Positions 8,866 to 17,892 are shown, counted from the stretch's first letter. The stretch: 64,000 nucleotides of DNA from an uncultured Elusimicrobiales bacterium (GCA_944324675.1 CALUXE010000005.1:1-64000); one strand, 5' to 3'. Translations and numbers: made by a program. The notes: generated by a model from the letters alone, not told the origin.

Positions 8866-9453
8866 ATGCAAAGCAAAATAGACAGAGCCGCAGCTTTTGA
8901 ATTGTTAAAAAAATATAATAAGGAGCCATTTCACATATATCACGCGCTTACGCTTGAAGGCGTTATGCGTTACTTTGCCGTCAGCTTGGGATACTCCGAA
9001 GAAGCCGACTATTGGGCTATAACGGGGCTTTTGCATGATATAGATTTTGAGATGTACCCTAACGAACATTGTAAAAAAGCGCCCGAGCTTTTATCCGCCG
9101 CCGGCGTGGGGGAGGATATGATACATTCCGTTTGTTCCCACGCTTACGGCCTGTGCAGCGATATCGAGCCGAAACATCAAATGGAGAAAATTCTCTTTGC
9201 CGTTGACGAGCTTACAGGACTTATAGGCGCGGCCGCCAGAATGAGGCCTTCCAAAAGCGTTAAGGATATGGAAGTTTCCAGCCTGAAAAAGAAGTTTAAA
9301 GACAAAAGATTTGCCGCGGGCTGCTCCAGGGAAGTGATAGAGCAAGGTGCGCAGATGCTCGCCTGGGACTTGACTAAACTTATGGGAGAAACTATAAAAG
9401 CCATGCGCGAATGCGAAGACGGCGTAAATGCGGAAATGCAAAGCCTTGCTTAA
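8866..9453 (+). CDS. HD-domain phosphohydrolase
   Basis: 195 residues. The HD signature is split as H-ALTLEGV, then GLLHDIDFE (metal-binding HD) and a later HAYGLC histidine. It belongs to the small HDIG/HD hydrolases often annotated as hydrolase or phosphohydrolase; the substrate is unknown. A TATAAT lies at 8844-8849, 16 nt before the ATG, and there is no clear SD. Confidence 0.82.
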   Translation: MQSKIDRAAAFELLKKYNKEPFHIYHALTLEGVMRYFAVSLGYSEEADYWAITGLLHDIDFEMYPNEHCKKAPELLSAAGVGEDMIHSVCSHAYGLCSDIEPKHQMEKILFAVDELTGLIGAAARMRPSKSVKDMEVSSLKKKFKDKRFAAGCSREVIEQGAQMLAWDLTKLMGETIKAMRECEDGVNAEMQSLA

Positions 9454-9527
9454 TTTCCCCTTGAGAATATCCCGTAAAAAATATATATAATAATAAACGG
9501 AAGATTTATATCCAGGAGGATATCCTT

Positions 9528-10376
9528 ATGTTTAATCAACCCCAGTATTATGCTCAGCCGGAAAATGGCGCCCCCAATCAAGAGCGGGAGGCCTATCCGC
9601 GGGCTAGCATTTTTGAGAGGGCGGTGGCTTTCGCGATAGACATATTAGGGCTTTTTGTCGTCATATATATAGCCGGATATATATTTATCAGGAAAATGGG
9701 GCTTTTTTCTTCCGAAAACTATTGGATACTTCTTCTCATTTTCTATTTGCTTTTTATCCTTTACTGCGGAATATTCCAAAGCGGCGGACGGCAGACCTTG
9801 GGGAAATTCTTGGTCGGCCTGAAAGTAATTGACCGCAAAACGGGCGAGGGTCTATCCTTCAAAAAAGCTCTGCTTAGAGGCGTGGGTTATTTTATCAATC
9901 TCTTTACTATGTTTATAGGATTCGCTTTGGCTCTTTTAAATAAAAGACGCCTAGCTTTGGAGGATTATATAGCGGGCAGCGAAGTCATTTCCGTCAGGGA
10001 AAAGACGCCAAACGAATATATCGCCATTGCGGCTTTGGGCACCATGATAATAGGCGGGATTATATTTTATGTCTATTACATGTTCTTTATGGCGCCAAGC
10101 GCGTACCAAAAAGAACTGGTCGATAATGCGCGCAATCAGCTTAATCAACTTGCCTATCTGGAGGAAGTGCACAAACAGCACTTCGGGCGCTATACTTCCG
10201 ATTTGCTGCGCCTTGCCTTAATCAGCGGCGATCCCGTCCAGCTGCAAAGGGATATTCAGAAGAACTTAAGGCGCCGCGGGTTCAGCATCGGCATAAACCC
10301 CGACGGCTTTCAGATAAGCGCCATAGCCAAAGACAGGGAAGAAACCATCGTGACGGTCAACAATAAAAAAGAATGA
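9528..10376 (+). CDS. RDD-family membrane protein with pilin-like C-terminus
   Basis: 282 residues. The RDD domain (about 25-155) has the conserved AxxIDxxG start (FAIDILGLF), a GRQTLGKFLVGL segment and R-A-LEDYIAG. A last membrane helix (about 165-188) is followed by an amphipathic helix and HFGRYTSDLLRLA (about 216-228). That tail resembles the region after the transmembrane helix of type IV pilins, including the pilin at 67-555 (GKYTSNLAAL). RDD proteins are transporters or membrane proteins of mixed role; the function here is unknown. Strong SD (AGGAGG) 8 nt before the ATG; TATAAT at 9486-9491. Confidence 0.85.
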   Translation: MFNQPQYYAQPENGAPNQEREAYPRASIFERAVAFAIDILGLFVVIYIAGYIFIRKMGLFSSENYWILLLIFYLLFILYCGIFQSGGRQTLGKFLVGLKVIDRKTGEGLSFKKALLRGVGYFINLFTMFIGFALALLNKRRLALEDYIAGSEVISVREKTPNEYIAIAALGTMIIGGIIFYVYYMFFMAPSAYQKELVDNARNQLNQLAYLEEVHKQHFGRYTSDLLRLALISGDPVQLQRDIQKNLRRRGFSIGINPDGFQISAIAKDREETIVTVNNKKE

Positions 10377-10392
10377 ATTAATTTGGACTAAC

Positions 10393-10424
10393 AAAAAACC
10401 CCGCTCTAAAAAGCGGGGTTTTTT
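10393..10424. terminator. Bidirectional intrinsic terminator
   Basis: AAAAAACCCCGCT and AGCGGGGTTTTTT form a near-perfect stem with A and T tracts on both sides, between converging genes. Confidence 0.9.
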
Positions 10425-10436
10425 ATGGGGAAAATA

Positions 10437-10913
10437 TTAAAGATGTTTTGTTCTTTCCCATTCGTCGGCTTCTTCCGCCCAGTTGTTTTTTACTTCTTCG
10501 GGCATTTTGTAAAGAAGGGCCGTACCTTTTGCGCTTATATCGCCGTCGGGCAGGATTATTTCCGCCTCGACTACCGCTTTTGATGTCCCGCCCCTGATTA
10601 CCCGTCCGACAAGTTTCAGCGGCGTATTGGTGGGGGTAACTTTTTTATATACTACTTCAAGTTTTAAAGTTACCATAAGATTGTCAAAATCGCCGTTAGT
10701 CATTATGGCGCGGCCCGAAGTTTCGTCTAAAAGCGCGGCAACTATTCCACCATGCACCACACCGGGATAGGATCGGTAATTTTCAGATACGGTTACCTCC
10801 GCTTCCGCGGTGTTATTGTCATTATTGTTAAACCAAACTATTTTTAAGCCCAGGGGATTATCCTTCCCGCATAAAAAACAGCCGCAGGAAGTGGGCTGGC
10901 GTTTCTTGTTCAT
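10437..10913 (-). CDS. PaaI-family hotdog thioesterase
   Basis: 158 residues. The N-terminal CFLCGKDNPLGLKI and the central YPGVVHGGIVAALLDE are hallmarks of PaaI-type acyl-CoA thioesterases (hotdog fold, usually tetrameric). The enzyme should hydrolyse an acyl- or aryl-CoA thioester in the cytoplasm. The acid residue expected after HGG (LLDE) is present. The substrate is unknown. An SD-like GGAG lies upstream. Confidence 0.86.
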   Translation of the reverse strand: MNKKRQPTSCGCFLCGKDNPLGLKIVWFNNNDNNTAEAEVTVSENYRSYPGVVHGGIVAALLDETSGRAIMTNGDFDNLMVTLKLEVVYKKVTPTNTPLKLVGRVIRGGTSKAVVEAEIILPDGDISAKGTALLYKMPEEVKNNWAEEADEWERTKHL

Positions 10914-10950
10914 ATTTCGTTCTCCTTTATTTAAGTATATTATATTTTGC

Positions 10951-10956
10951 TATCAT
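10951..10956 (+). promoter_or_regulatory. -10 box 7 nt before ATG (leaderless start)
   Basis: TATCAT plus seven nucleotides (TTAATAA) precede the CYTH ATG; no SD is present. Confidence 0.5.
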
Positions 10957-10963
10957 TTAATAA

Positions 10964-11584
10964 ATGAGCGATAAAGAAACAGAATACAAATGGCAAATTT
11001 CAAGCAAAGCCGCCTTCGACGATATTATAAAGGCTTTGGCTTCTTTTGATTGTTCCTGCGCGCTCAGTGCGCCAAATTTGCTTGACACCTATTTTGATAC
11101 GCCCGATTCGGCTTTGAGCGCGGAAAAATCCGCCCTCAGATTAAGGCGGATAAATCTTGGCGGTCAAACTCGTTATGAACTTACTTTAAAAAGCGCTTCT
11201 TCAATAATAGACGGCTTGGCCCAAAGGCGGGAGATAACAATACCTCTAAATTGCGCCAATCGCAAAGAGGCTTTAAAAAGCTTTCGCGCCGAAGCGGCCG
11301 GCTTGAACCCTAAAGCGGTAAATTTAAAGCCGATGTTTTCAATAGAAAACCATCGGAAAGTTTTTCTTATCAAGCGGAAAGATTTTGAGGCGGAATTATC
11401 TTTCGACGACTGCCTGATTAAAGCCCGCCGCCGCAAAAAAATGCTGGAGGCTGAATTTGAGTTTAAAAAGGGGGAAATGTCTTCTTTTAAAAGCTTCGCC
11501 GCGCAGCTTGCCAAACTGGCTGGCCTTAAAGCGGCGGCTCAATCGAAAGTGGCGGCGGCCCGCGCTTTATTGTCCGAAAGATAA
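10964..11584 (+). CDS. CYTH-domain phosphatase/cyclase-like protein
   Basis: 206 residues. The defining ExExK motif is at residues 5-9 (ETEYK). Charged strands typical of the triphosphate tunnel follow, such as ALRLRRI, ELTLKS and AELSFDDC. CYTH enzymes hydrolyse inorganic triphosphate or thiamine triphosphate, or act as class IV adenylate cyclases. A stand-alone domain without CHAD does not settle which. Cytoplasmic. The start fits both the motif position and the -10 box seven bases upstream. Confidence 0.85.
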   Translation: MSDKETEYKWQISSKAAFDDIIKALASFDCSCALSAPNLLDTYFDTPDSALSAEKSALRLRRINLGGQTRYELTLKSASSIIDGLAQRREITIPLNCANRKEALKSFRAEAAGLNPKAVNLKPMFSIENHRKVFLIKRKDFEAELSFDDCLIKARRRKKMLEAEFEFKKGEMSSFKSFAAQLAKLAGLKAAAQSKVAAARALLSER

Positions 11585-11659
11585 AAACAAGCTCTGATTT
11601 TAGTTTGAAAATAGTATAATGATAACTGAGGAAAATATTAATTTATAAGGAGAAGTAAT

Positions 11660-11833
11660 ATGGCTTACAAAATCAATCCTGACGTTTGCGTAAACTGCGG
11701 CGCTTGCGAATCCGCTTGCCCCGTAGGCGCTATATCCGAGCAGAACGATAAGAGAGCTATCGACGCGGCCAAATGCATCGACTGCGGCTCCTGCGCCGGA
11801 ACTTGCCCGGTAAGCGCGATCGCCCAGAACTAA
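11660..11833 (+). CDS. 2[4Fe-4S] ferredoxin, 57 residues
   Basis: A short gene. Two CxxCxxCxxxCP clusters are complete: C10, C13, C16, C20-P and C39, C42, C45, C49-P, with the internal duplication of clostridial-type ferredoxins. It carries low-potential electrons in the cytoplasm, for example for pyruvate:ferredoxin oxidoreductase or hydrogenase, and points to anaerobic metabolism. SD AAGGAGAA lies before the ATG and a terminator follows directly, so it is probably monocistronic and well expressed. Confidence 0.95.
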   Translation: MAYKINPDVCVNCGACESACPVGAISEQNDKRAIDAAKCIDCGSCAGTCPVSAIAQN

Positions 11834-11853
11834 TATATACAGGCAAAAACTTT

Positions 11854-11882
11854 AAACCCCGCCTTTTAAAGCGGGGTTTTTT
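11854..11882 (+). terminator. Intrinsic terminator after ferredoxin
   Basis: AAACCCCGC and GCGGGGTTT form a 9-bp stem followed by more T residues. Confidence 0.88.
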
Positions 11883-11933
11883 ATCGAGCAAAAGCCGCAG
11901 GACAATTTGTCTTGAGAGATTGTCAAAACCAAA

Positions 11934-12083
11934 TTACTGCGCCAAAGCGTCGGTATCGGCGAGATTGTATTCCACGGCTGGGTCATCTTGCAGTTCTTCC
12001 CTGTTTTGAAGCGTGAAGAACCCGACCAAAGCCGCCGCGCAAATTAGCACAAATACCGTTATTATTATGTGATGTCTTTTCAT
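11934..12083 (-). CDS. Small single-span membrane protein, 49 residues
   Basis: Unrecognised. It has a basic start (MKRHH), one hydrophobic helix of about 17 residues, then an acidic soluble tail (QNREELQDD, ending DTDALAQ). A good SD (GGGGGT) lies 3 nt before the ATG. It begins 17 nt after the FGGY kinase stop and is probably the last gene of that operon. The predicted topology is N-in with the acidic tail in the periplasm. Confidence 0.65.
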   Translation of the reverse strand: MKRHHIIITVFVLICAAALVGFFTLQNREELQDDPAVEYNLADTDALAQ

Positions 12084-12100
12084 ATTACCCCCAAAATAAA

Positions 12101-13543
12101 TCAAATATCGGGCGTTTTTAAAGCCCAGTCAAAAAAGGCTCGCCAGCGGGCGTAAAGTTGCAAAGACTGATCCTTGGATAGCCTTGGGGTGAACTCCTTA
12201 TATTCCGCCCCGCGCCAGGTTGCGGTGTCTATTCCCTCATGTTCGGCTGCCAGCATAGCGGCGCCTATCATAGTCGTGTTAAGCATACGGCTTTGACGCA
12301 AAGGCATAGCCAATATATCGCTCTGCGTTTGAGGAAGAATATAGTTTAAACTTAGTCCTCCGCCCGATTCTATACCCTTAATCTCAAAGCCCGCTTTTGC
12401 TATATAAAATATTATATCCGCCATAAGAAAACACAGGCAGCGCAAAGCGCCGTATATTATGTCTTCTTCTTTTGTTTCTATCTTAAAACCCGCCATTACG
12501 GGCTTGGCGTTAAAATCCCAATAAGGCGCGCCCAGCCCGCCCAAAGCCGGCAATATCCAAAGCGGATTTTTTGATTTCTTTGCGTAGTCGTCAAGCAGGG
12601 CCAAATCAAAATTGATACCCATCGCTTTCAGCCACGTAAAGAAAGAACCTGCCGCGTTTATCTGCCCTTCCAGCAGAAACGAGGGCTTTTGCTTGGCTCC
12701 TACGGCGGAAACGGAAGTCAAAATACCTTTAAGTTCTTTTGGGGCCTTGCCTATATTCAGCAAGAAGAAAGCGCCCGTCCCGTAATTTATGCAGCCTTGC
12801 CCCTGCTTATCCAATCCGCAGGCCAGCGCGGCCGCCTGCTGATCGCCAGTAGACACCGTTATCTTTATCCCTTTATACTCCCCGAAATCCCCGCTTGAGG
12901 CCGAAATCTCCGGCAAAATATCGGCGGGTATATCGAAAGATTTTAATATGTCTTCGTCCCAAGTAAGCGTGTTGATATTAAAAAGCAAAGTCCTTTGGGC
13001 GCAGGCATAATCGCAAACGAATTTCTTGCCGCCCGTCAAATGCCATATTATGTAGCTTCCAACGGGCCCGGCCAATAAGCGGCCTTCTTTTAAGGCTTGC
13101 GCGGCGGCGGGATAATTTCGCAGGCACCAGGCTATCTTCGCAGCCGAGAAAAACGGCGTATTGTAAAGACCCGTCTTGGCGTGGAAAGTATCCTGGCTAA
13201 GGGGGTTGGAAAAGGATATGGCGCGCGCTCTGCCATCTGCCCAGCTTAAAGCGGGGCATAAAGCCGAACCCGTTTCTTTATCCCAAAGGACTATCGTGGA
13301 ACGCTGGCAGGACAAAGCTATGGACAAAATTTTGTCGCCGGCCCTTAAGGCGGACAAAATATCGTCCAAAACCTTTATTTGCGTGTTAAGCAAATCTTCG
13401 GCTTTATATTCAAAAATATTGCCTTCCGCTTTGAAAGGGAGCGGAATTTGTATTTCCTTCAAAATCTTGCCGCCGACGGTTACCGCCGCCGCTTTTGAAG
13501 ATGAACTGCCCTGATCCAAAGATATTATTATGCCGTTTTCCAT
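12101..13543 (-). CDS. FGGY-family carbohydrate kinase (glycerol kinase-like)
   Basis: 480 residues, full length for the family. The N-terminal phosphate loop is DQGSSSSKAAAV, followed by WADGRA (substrate region as in glycerol kinases), GDQQAAALA, and the C-terminal adenosine motif ESGGGLSLN. It phosphorylates a polyol or sugar with ATP in the cytoplasm. Glycerol is plausible, since an LtaS-like enzyme that may handle glycerophosphate is 12 nt upstream in the same operon; xylulose or others cannot be excluded. Confidence 0.83.
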   Translation of the reverse strand: MENGIIISLDQGSSSSKAAAVTVGGKILKEIQIPLPFKAEGNIFEYKAEDLLNTQIKVLDDILSALRAGDKILSIALSCQRSTIVLWDKETGSALCPALSWADGRARAISFSNPLSQDTFHAKTGLYNTPFFSAAKIAWCLRNYPAAAQALKEGRLLAGPVGSYIIWHLTGGKKFVCDYACAQRTLLFNINTLTWDEDILKSFDIPADILPEISASSGDFGEYKGIKITVSTGDQQAAALACGLDKQGQGCINYGTGAFFLLNIGKAPKELKGILTSVSAVGAKQKPSFLLEGQINAAGSFFTWLKAMGINFDLALLDDYAKKSKNPLWILPALGGLGAPYWDFNAKPVMAGFKIETKEEDIIYGALRCLCFLMADIIFYIAKAGFEIKGIESGGGLSLNYILPQTQSDILAMPLRQSRMLNTTMIGAAMLAAEHEGIDTATWRGAEYKEFTPRLSKDQSLQLYARWRAFFDWALKTPDI

Positions 13544-13555
13544 ACTCTTAGCCGT

Positions 13556-15517
13556 TTAATTTTCCGCCTCGCTCCCGTCGTTTTGTTCTTCTTTGGAGGG
13601 ATACCAGCGGTTTTCCTTTATCAAAGTAAAAAACGCTTTATCTAAAGAAAGCAAAGCCTGTTCCGCCGCGTCCTTGTCGAAGGAGGGGGAATATTTCTCT
13701 TGCTCCAAGGCTTTTTCCCGCGTGTGCCTAAGGGCGCCGTCGGGCTGTATTATTCCGATTGTATAGCCGTCTGCAAAAAGCGCTTTTCTGTTTTCGCCTT
13801 CTGAAAGAAGGCTCTTGCCCGCCGCCGAGTAAGGTTCCGGCAGGCGGAGAAGTTCAAATACCGTGGGCAATATGTCCAGCTGAGAGCCCAGCGTTTCGCT
13901 TCTTTGCGCTTTGACGTATCTGGGCGCGTAAATCAAAAACGGAATATTATACTTCTCCTTGATGGTGCCGTTCCTGTTAAAAGTGTGGTCCGCGACGAAT
14001 ATGAAAATAGTATCATAAAACCACGGTTCCTTTCGCAGCTCGTCCATAAAATAGCCTATGGAATAATCGGCGAACATCAGAGAATTGAGGTATTTGTTTT
14101 CTTCCGTAGTATTGGGATATTTGTCAAAACCTTCCAGATACCCCAAATAGGGCGTATGGGTTATGCCGGTAAAAGCGAAAAGGAAGAAAGGCTTTGTTTC
14201 GCCTTTTAGTTTCTCGCTTAGCAGGCTGAACATATCGTAATCGTAGCCGTAGCCCTCTGCTTTGGCGTAGTTAAACTGCTTGGGCATATCTTGCATGCCG
14301 TATACTTCCTCAAACCCGAGCATAGCCGCGCTCTTGTCCAGATTGAAAGAAGAACGCTGGGAAGTCTGAGCGAATATCGTTCTGTAACCTTTCTCTTTCA
14401 AGATTTGAGGCAGCTTGGTCATGGCGGTTTTTTCCAGCCCGTAGCCCAGTTTCGGCAGTTTGGGCAAGGCGGGGATCCCCGTAAGTATCGCCGTAATTCC
14501 GGGCAGGCTTCTAAGTTCGAAAGCATAGAAATTGCTGAAATAATCGCCGTATTTTACCAATTTGTCAAAATTGGGGGTTACTCCATATTCTGTACCTGCG
14601 ACGGAATCGATATAATTAGGCACCCAGGATTCCATCGCCACTATCACCAAATTAAGGGGCGTCTTATACGGCCTTATATCCTTTAGGCTGCGCATAAGTG
14701 GGTATTGATAAGGCATTGGCGCTTCTTCCCGTTCCGTCAGCACATTTTCCACCGTTTCTTCTATCGATAAAAGCAAATCTTTTTCGTTTTCGGCCATATA
14801 GTCGCCTTGGCTTATTACTCGGTAGGAGGTAAATATCCCGTTTAAAGCCAAATCGGCGGCCATACCGCTGTCGGCCGTTCTGTATGCGTCGGGTATGTTC
14901 AAAGGCGTGCGGCGCGCTTTGCCGTATATGCCAAATAATATCAAAGCGATAAAAACGATATAATAGGCAATCTCTTTCCCGCCGCGAAAGCTTGGCTCTT
15001 GATAAAACATCTTTATTATCAAATTCACCGACCACAACATAAACAAAAGAGCTAAAATTAAGGCTGTCAAAATCCAAAGGCCAGGCCCGAAAGCGTACCC
15101 GACGATAAAGGAAAAATCGTTGCCCAGGCTTAAAAGCTCCTCGCCCATATGCCGCTTGACGTATCCGAAGTATATCAAATCCGCGCAGAGCAATGCCCCG
15201 AACAACACAAATTCCGCAGACAAAAGAAAACTCCAAAACTTAATCCACTTAATTGACCTTACCGGCAAACTCAGCATAAACACCAAAGGCAATACGAATA
15301 TCGCTATCGCCGCGAAGTCGAATCTGAGCCCGCTTAGAAACGCAAGCGCCGTCTGCCCGAAAGAAAGCTTGTCGAAAAAAGAATAGTTAAAGCATAAAAG
15401 CAACAGCCTGGCAAAGCTGAACAACGCGAAAAACATCAAAATAAAAAATATCGCGCTCTTAAATCTTAATTGCAAAGCGGCGCTCCTGCGAGCCAATTTT
15501 ATCGGCCTGTATATCAT
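13556..15517 (-). CDS. LtaS-like sulfatase-fold phosphotransferase
   Basis: 653 residues. About five N-terminal membrane helices (1-200) are followed by an extracytoplasmic sulfatase-fold domain. Recognisable elements are VAMESWVPN (metal-ligand Glu), FELRSLPGITAIL (nucleophile region), THTPYLGY and VADHTFN (metal ligands). Relatives include lipoteichoic acid synthase and glycerophosphotransferases that decorate periplasmic glycans. In a Gram-negative cell it more likely transfers phosphoglycerol or phosphoethanolamine to an envelope glycan than makes LTA. It starts 1 nt after the upstream nuclease gene. Confidence 0.83.
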   Translation of the reverse strand: MIYRPIKLARRSAALQLRFKSAIFFILMFFALFSFARLLLLCFNYSFFDKLSFGQTALAFLSGLRFDFAAIAIFVLPLVFMLSLPVRSIKWIKFWSFLLSAEFVLFGALLCADLIYFGYVKRHMGEELLSLGNDFSFIVGYAFGPGLWILTALILALLFMLWSVNLIIKMFYQEPSFRGGKEIAYYIVFIALILFGIYGKARRTPLNIPDAYRTADSGMAADLALNGIFTSYRVISQGDYMAENEKDLLLSIEETVENVLTEREEAPMPYQYPLMRSLKDIRPYKTPLNLVIVAMESWVPNYIDSVAGTEYGVTPNFDKLVKYGDYFSNFYAFELRSLPGITAILTGIPALPKLPKLGYGLEKTAMTKLPQILKEKGYRTIFAQTSQRSSFNLDKSAAMLGFEEVYGMQDMPKQFNYAKAEGYGYDYDMFSLLSEKLKGETKPFFLFAFTGITHTPYLGYLEGFDKYPNTTEENKYLNSLMFADYSIGYFMDELRKEPWFYDTIFIFVADHTFNRNGTIKEKYNIPFLIYAPRYVKAQRSETLGSQLDILPTVFELLRLPEPYSAAGKSLLSEGENRKALFADGYTIGIIQPDGALRHTREKALEQEKYSPSFDKDAAEQALLSLDKAFFTLIKENRWYPSKEEQNDGSEAEN

Positions 15518-15518
15518 A

Positions 15519-16706
15519 TCATTCTTCCGTTTTTGAACAATTTAGTTTATATTCCGTCGAATACCGCGCCAATTTCAACAGCGCCTCGCGCTGTTCGGGC
15601 TTGATAAAATCGCTTTCAAGCAGCTCTTTTATCTTGCCCAAGGTCGGCACTAAAGTTTTACCCAACAAATTAAATTCCTTTAAAGTTTCCACAACCTTTT
15701 GCTTATCTTTAAAATCCAGTTTTTCCTCTGTCAGCAGGGAAACCTCAAATTCTTTGCCGAAGTGGCGGTTTATGTCCTCTTTTCGCATAGCGGCTATAAT
15801 ATCCCCTTCAAGGGTTTCCGCTTCCAGCAAAGCTTTTCCGTAGGCGTCAATCTTATCGGACAGAATATCCATCGGGCTTTTCGCGCTTTCTTGGTTCTCT
15901 TGCCCCCGCAGTTCTTGGAGTTCCGAGGGGGAAAGTTTCCATACCGGGCACATATCCTTATAATCGCAGAAACGGCATTTCGTTTCGCCGGGATCCGGCG
16001 CGAAATTGCCGGCTTTTATATCGGCCGCTACCGTTAATACCCGCGACCAAAATTCTTTTATTTCTTCTTCCGAGGCGGGCTCAAAAGTCTGCGAGTCCAA
16101 AGACGGCAAATGGTAAAAAAGCATATTGGATACTTCTATATTGTCGGTTTGGGGGTAACGGTTTTTGACGATATTTTCAAGATCTTTATTGCCCGTCATC
16201 AGTTTTTGATACATCATCAGCTGATCGGGCTCGCGGTTGATTTTTTTGCCCGTCTTATAATCCACTATAGACACTTTCCCTTCGCCCAGATAATCGATAC
16301 GGTCTACAATCCCTATGACCGACAGCCCGTCTATGTCTACCGTAGTTCTAAATTCCGTTGCCAGAGGGGAAAGTTCGTCCTGAAGATGTTTCTTGTAATA
16401 GGCCTCTATTATTTTGATGCCTTCCAAATAGCCTTCCTGCTCTTTAAGTTTAGAGGGATATCCCTTTTCCTCGTAGGTGGAAGACTCCCAATCCGCCTTG
16501 AAAAACGCCAATACCTTTTCCAAAGGGGGGAAGGGCGGCTTTAGGGAAGAATATAAATACTCCATAACCTTGTGCAAAGCGCTGCCGAACGCGAAGTAGT
16601 ATTTCGGCTTTTCGGGAATTTTTAAAATATATCTAAATTTGTATTTTTGGGGACACTCTTTATAGAGCGTCATCTTGGAATAAGAAAAACTTAATTTCGC
16701 GGCCAT
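15519..16706 (-). CDS. PD-(D/E)XK nuclease, RecB/AddB-like, with Fe-S cysteines
   Basis: 395 residues. It begins with SFSYSKMTLYKECPQKYKF, as Cas4/AddB-type nucleases do. Active-site motifs are VIGIVDRID and VDYKTGK (D..K). Cys18 plus CRFCDYKDMC (Cx2Cx5C) give the four ligands of the [4Fe-4S] staple found in AddB and Cas4. The C-terminal third is helical and unassigned. It is probably a stand-alone DNA exonuclease in repair. No cas genes or helicase are nearby. SD GGGGG precedes the ATG. It is the first gene of the operon that continues to the LtaS-like and FGGY genes. Confidence 0.87.
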   Translation of the reverse strand: MAAKLSFSYSKMTLYKECPQKYKFRYILKIPEKPKYYFAFGSALHKVMEYLYSSLKPPFPPLEKVLAFFKADWESSTYEEKGYPSKLKEQEGYLEGIKIIEAYYKKHLQDELSPLATEFRTTVDIDGLSVIGIVDRIDYLGEGKVSIVDYKTGKKINREPDQLMMYQKLMTGNKDLENIVKNRYPQTDNIEVSNMLFYHLPSLDSQTFEPASEEEIKEFWSRVLTVAADIKAGNFAPDPGETKCRFCDYKDMCPVWKLSPSELQELRGQENQESAKSPMDILSDKIDAYGKALLEAETLEGDIIAAMRKEDINRHFGKEFEVSLLTEEKLDFKDKQKVVETLKEFNLLGKTLVPTLGKIKELLESDFIKPEQREALLKLARYSTEYKLNCSKTEE

Positions 16707-16777
16707 AGAATCCCCCAGATAATCTCTTTATATTCTAACATTTTATATTTAAATATAAGCCGTTTTTGGGCAAAAAG

Positions 16778-16807
16778 AAAACCGCCGTTGAAAAGCGGCG
16801 GTTTTTT
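16778..16807. terminator. Intrinsic terminator (PiT operon)
   Basis: AAAACCGCCG and CGGCGGTTTT form the stem; T/A tracts lie on both sides. It ends the DUF47-PiT transcript on the minus strand. Confidence 0.85.
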
Positions 16808-16822
16808 ATGTTAAACGAAGCT

Positions 16823-17881
16823 TTAAAAGAATGTGCTTGCCCAGTAGGAAGCGGCCGAAATTAAGGCCGCGGCGGGTATGGTGACCACCCAAGCCCAAAC
16901 TATTTTCCTGGCTACGCCCCAGCGTACGGCGGAGAAACGCCTGAAAGAACCTATCCCCACTATGCCGCCGGTTATCGTATGAGTCGTGCTTACCGGTATA
17001 CCCAGCCAAGACGATATGAACAAGGATGCCGCAGCGCCCGATTCCGCGCAAAAGCCGTCTACCGGTTTAAGGCGCGTAACTTTTTGGCCCATAGTCTTTA
17101 CTATGCGCCAGCCGCCGCTAAGCGTGCCGAACGCTATGGCCAAATGGCATAGTATTACTATGGATATCGGTACGAAGAAAGTATCCCCCGAAGCGAAACG
17201 GGCCGCTTCGTGGTTTGTCATAAAGAAATCCCTTATTACCGATATGTCGCCCGTACCGGCCGATACTCCGCCAAATAACAGCATCGTTATTATACCCATG
17301 GTTTTTTGGGCGTCGTTTCCGCCGTGCCCCAAGCTATAAGCCGCCGCCGAAAGCAGCTGCCCCTTCCTAAAGATATGGTCCACTTTAAACGGGTTGCTGT
17401 GGGCGAATATCCTAAAGACTACGCTGGCTATTACTATGCTGAAGAACACGCCCATTATCGGCGCTATAACTATAAAAGCCACGGTCTTTAATATTCCCGC
17501 GCTTACCAAGCTGGAAGGGCCCGCTTTCACTAAAGCCGCCCCGATAAGCCCGCCTATCAAAGCGTGCGAGGAGCTTGAAGGCAATCCCCACCACCAGGTA
17601 AGCAAATTCCATACGCACGCGCCCATAAGCGCGCCGAATACCAGGTTGGTGTCTACTATTGATATATCCACGATGCCGCTGCCTATAGTCTTGGCTACGC
17701 CCGTATGGAAAACAAACAAAGCGGCAAAGTTAAAAAACGCCGCCCACCATACCGCTACCCGGGGGGATAGTACTCTGGTGGATACTACCGTCGCCACCGA
17801 GTTGGCCGCGTCGTGGAACCCGTTGAGATAGTCAAAAAACAAAGCAAGCGCTATAAGGAAAATTATCCAAATAATATCCAT
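16823..17881 (-). CDS. pit: PiT-family inorganic phosphate transporter
   Basis: 352 residues, at the shorter end of the family. Both PiT signatures are present: GFHDAANSVATVVSTRVL in the N-terminal repeat and GIPVSTTHTITGGIVGIG in the C-terminal repeat, with the central LGHGGNDAQKTMG. It should import phosphate (or metal phosphate) with H+ or Na+ across the inner membrane. SD AAGGAG lies before the ATG. It follows the DUF47 gene by 11 nt, the classic arrangement. Confidence 0.93.
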   Translation of the reverse strand: MDIIWIIFLIALALFFDYLNGFHDAANSVATVVSTRVLSPRVAVWWAAFFNFAALFVFHTGVAKTIGSGIVDISIVDTNLVFGALMGACVWNLLTWWWGLPSSSSHALIGGLIGAALVKAGPSSLVSAGILKTVAFIVIAPIMGVFFSIVIASVVFRIFAHSNPFKVDHIFRKGQLLSAAAYSLGHGGNDAQKTMGIITMLLFGGVSAGTGDISVIRDFFMTNHEAARFASGDTFFVPISIVILCHLAIAFGTLSGGWRIVKTMGQKVTRLKPVDGFCAESGAAASLFISSWLGIPVSTTHTITGGIVGIGSFRRFSAVRWGVARKIVWAWVVTIPAAALISAASYWASTFF

Positions 17882-17892
17882 AGCTACGCTCC

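Noticed and set aside
14664-15236. 190-codon open frame inside the LtaS-like gene
   Set aside because: It overlaps membrane helices of a well-supported gene, is Arg-rich and shows no motif.
15519-16706. Cas4 of a CRISPR system
   Set aside because: The nuclease has Cas4/AddB-like cysteines, but it is longer than typical Cas4 and there are no other cas genes and no repeat arrays anywhere in the window.
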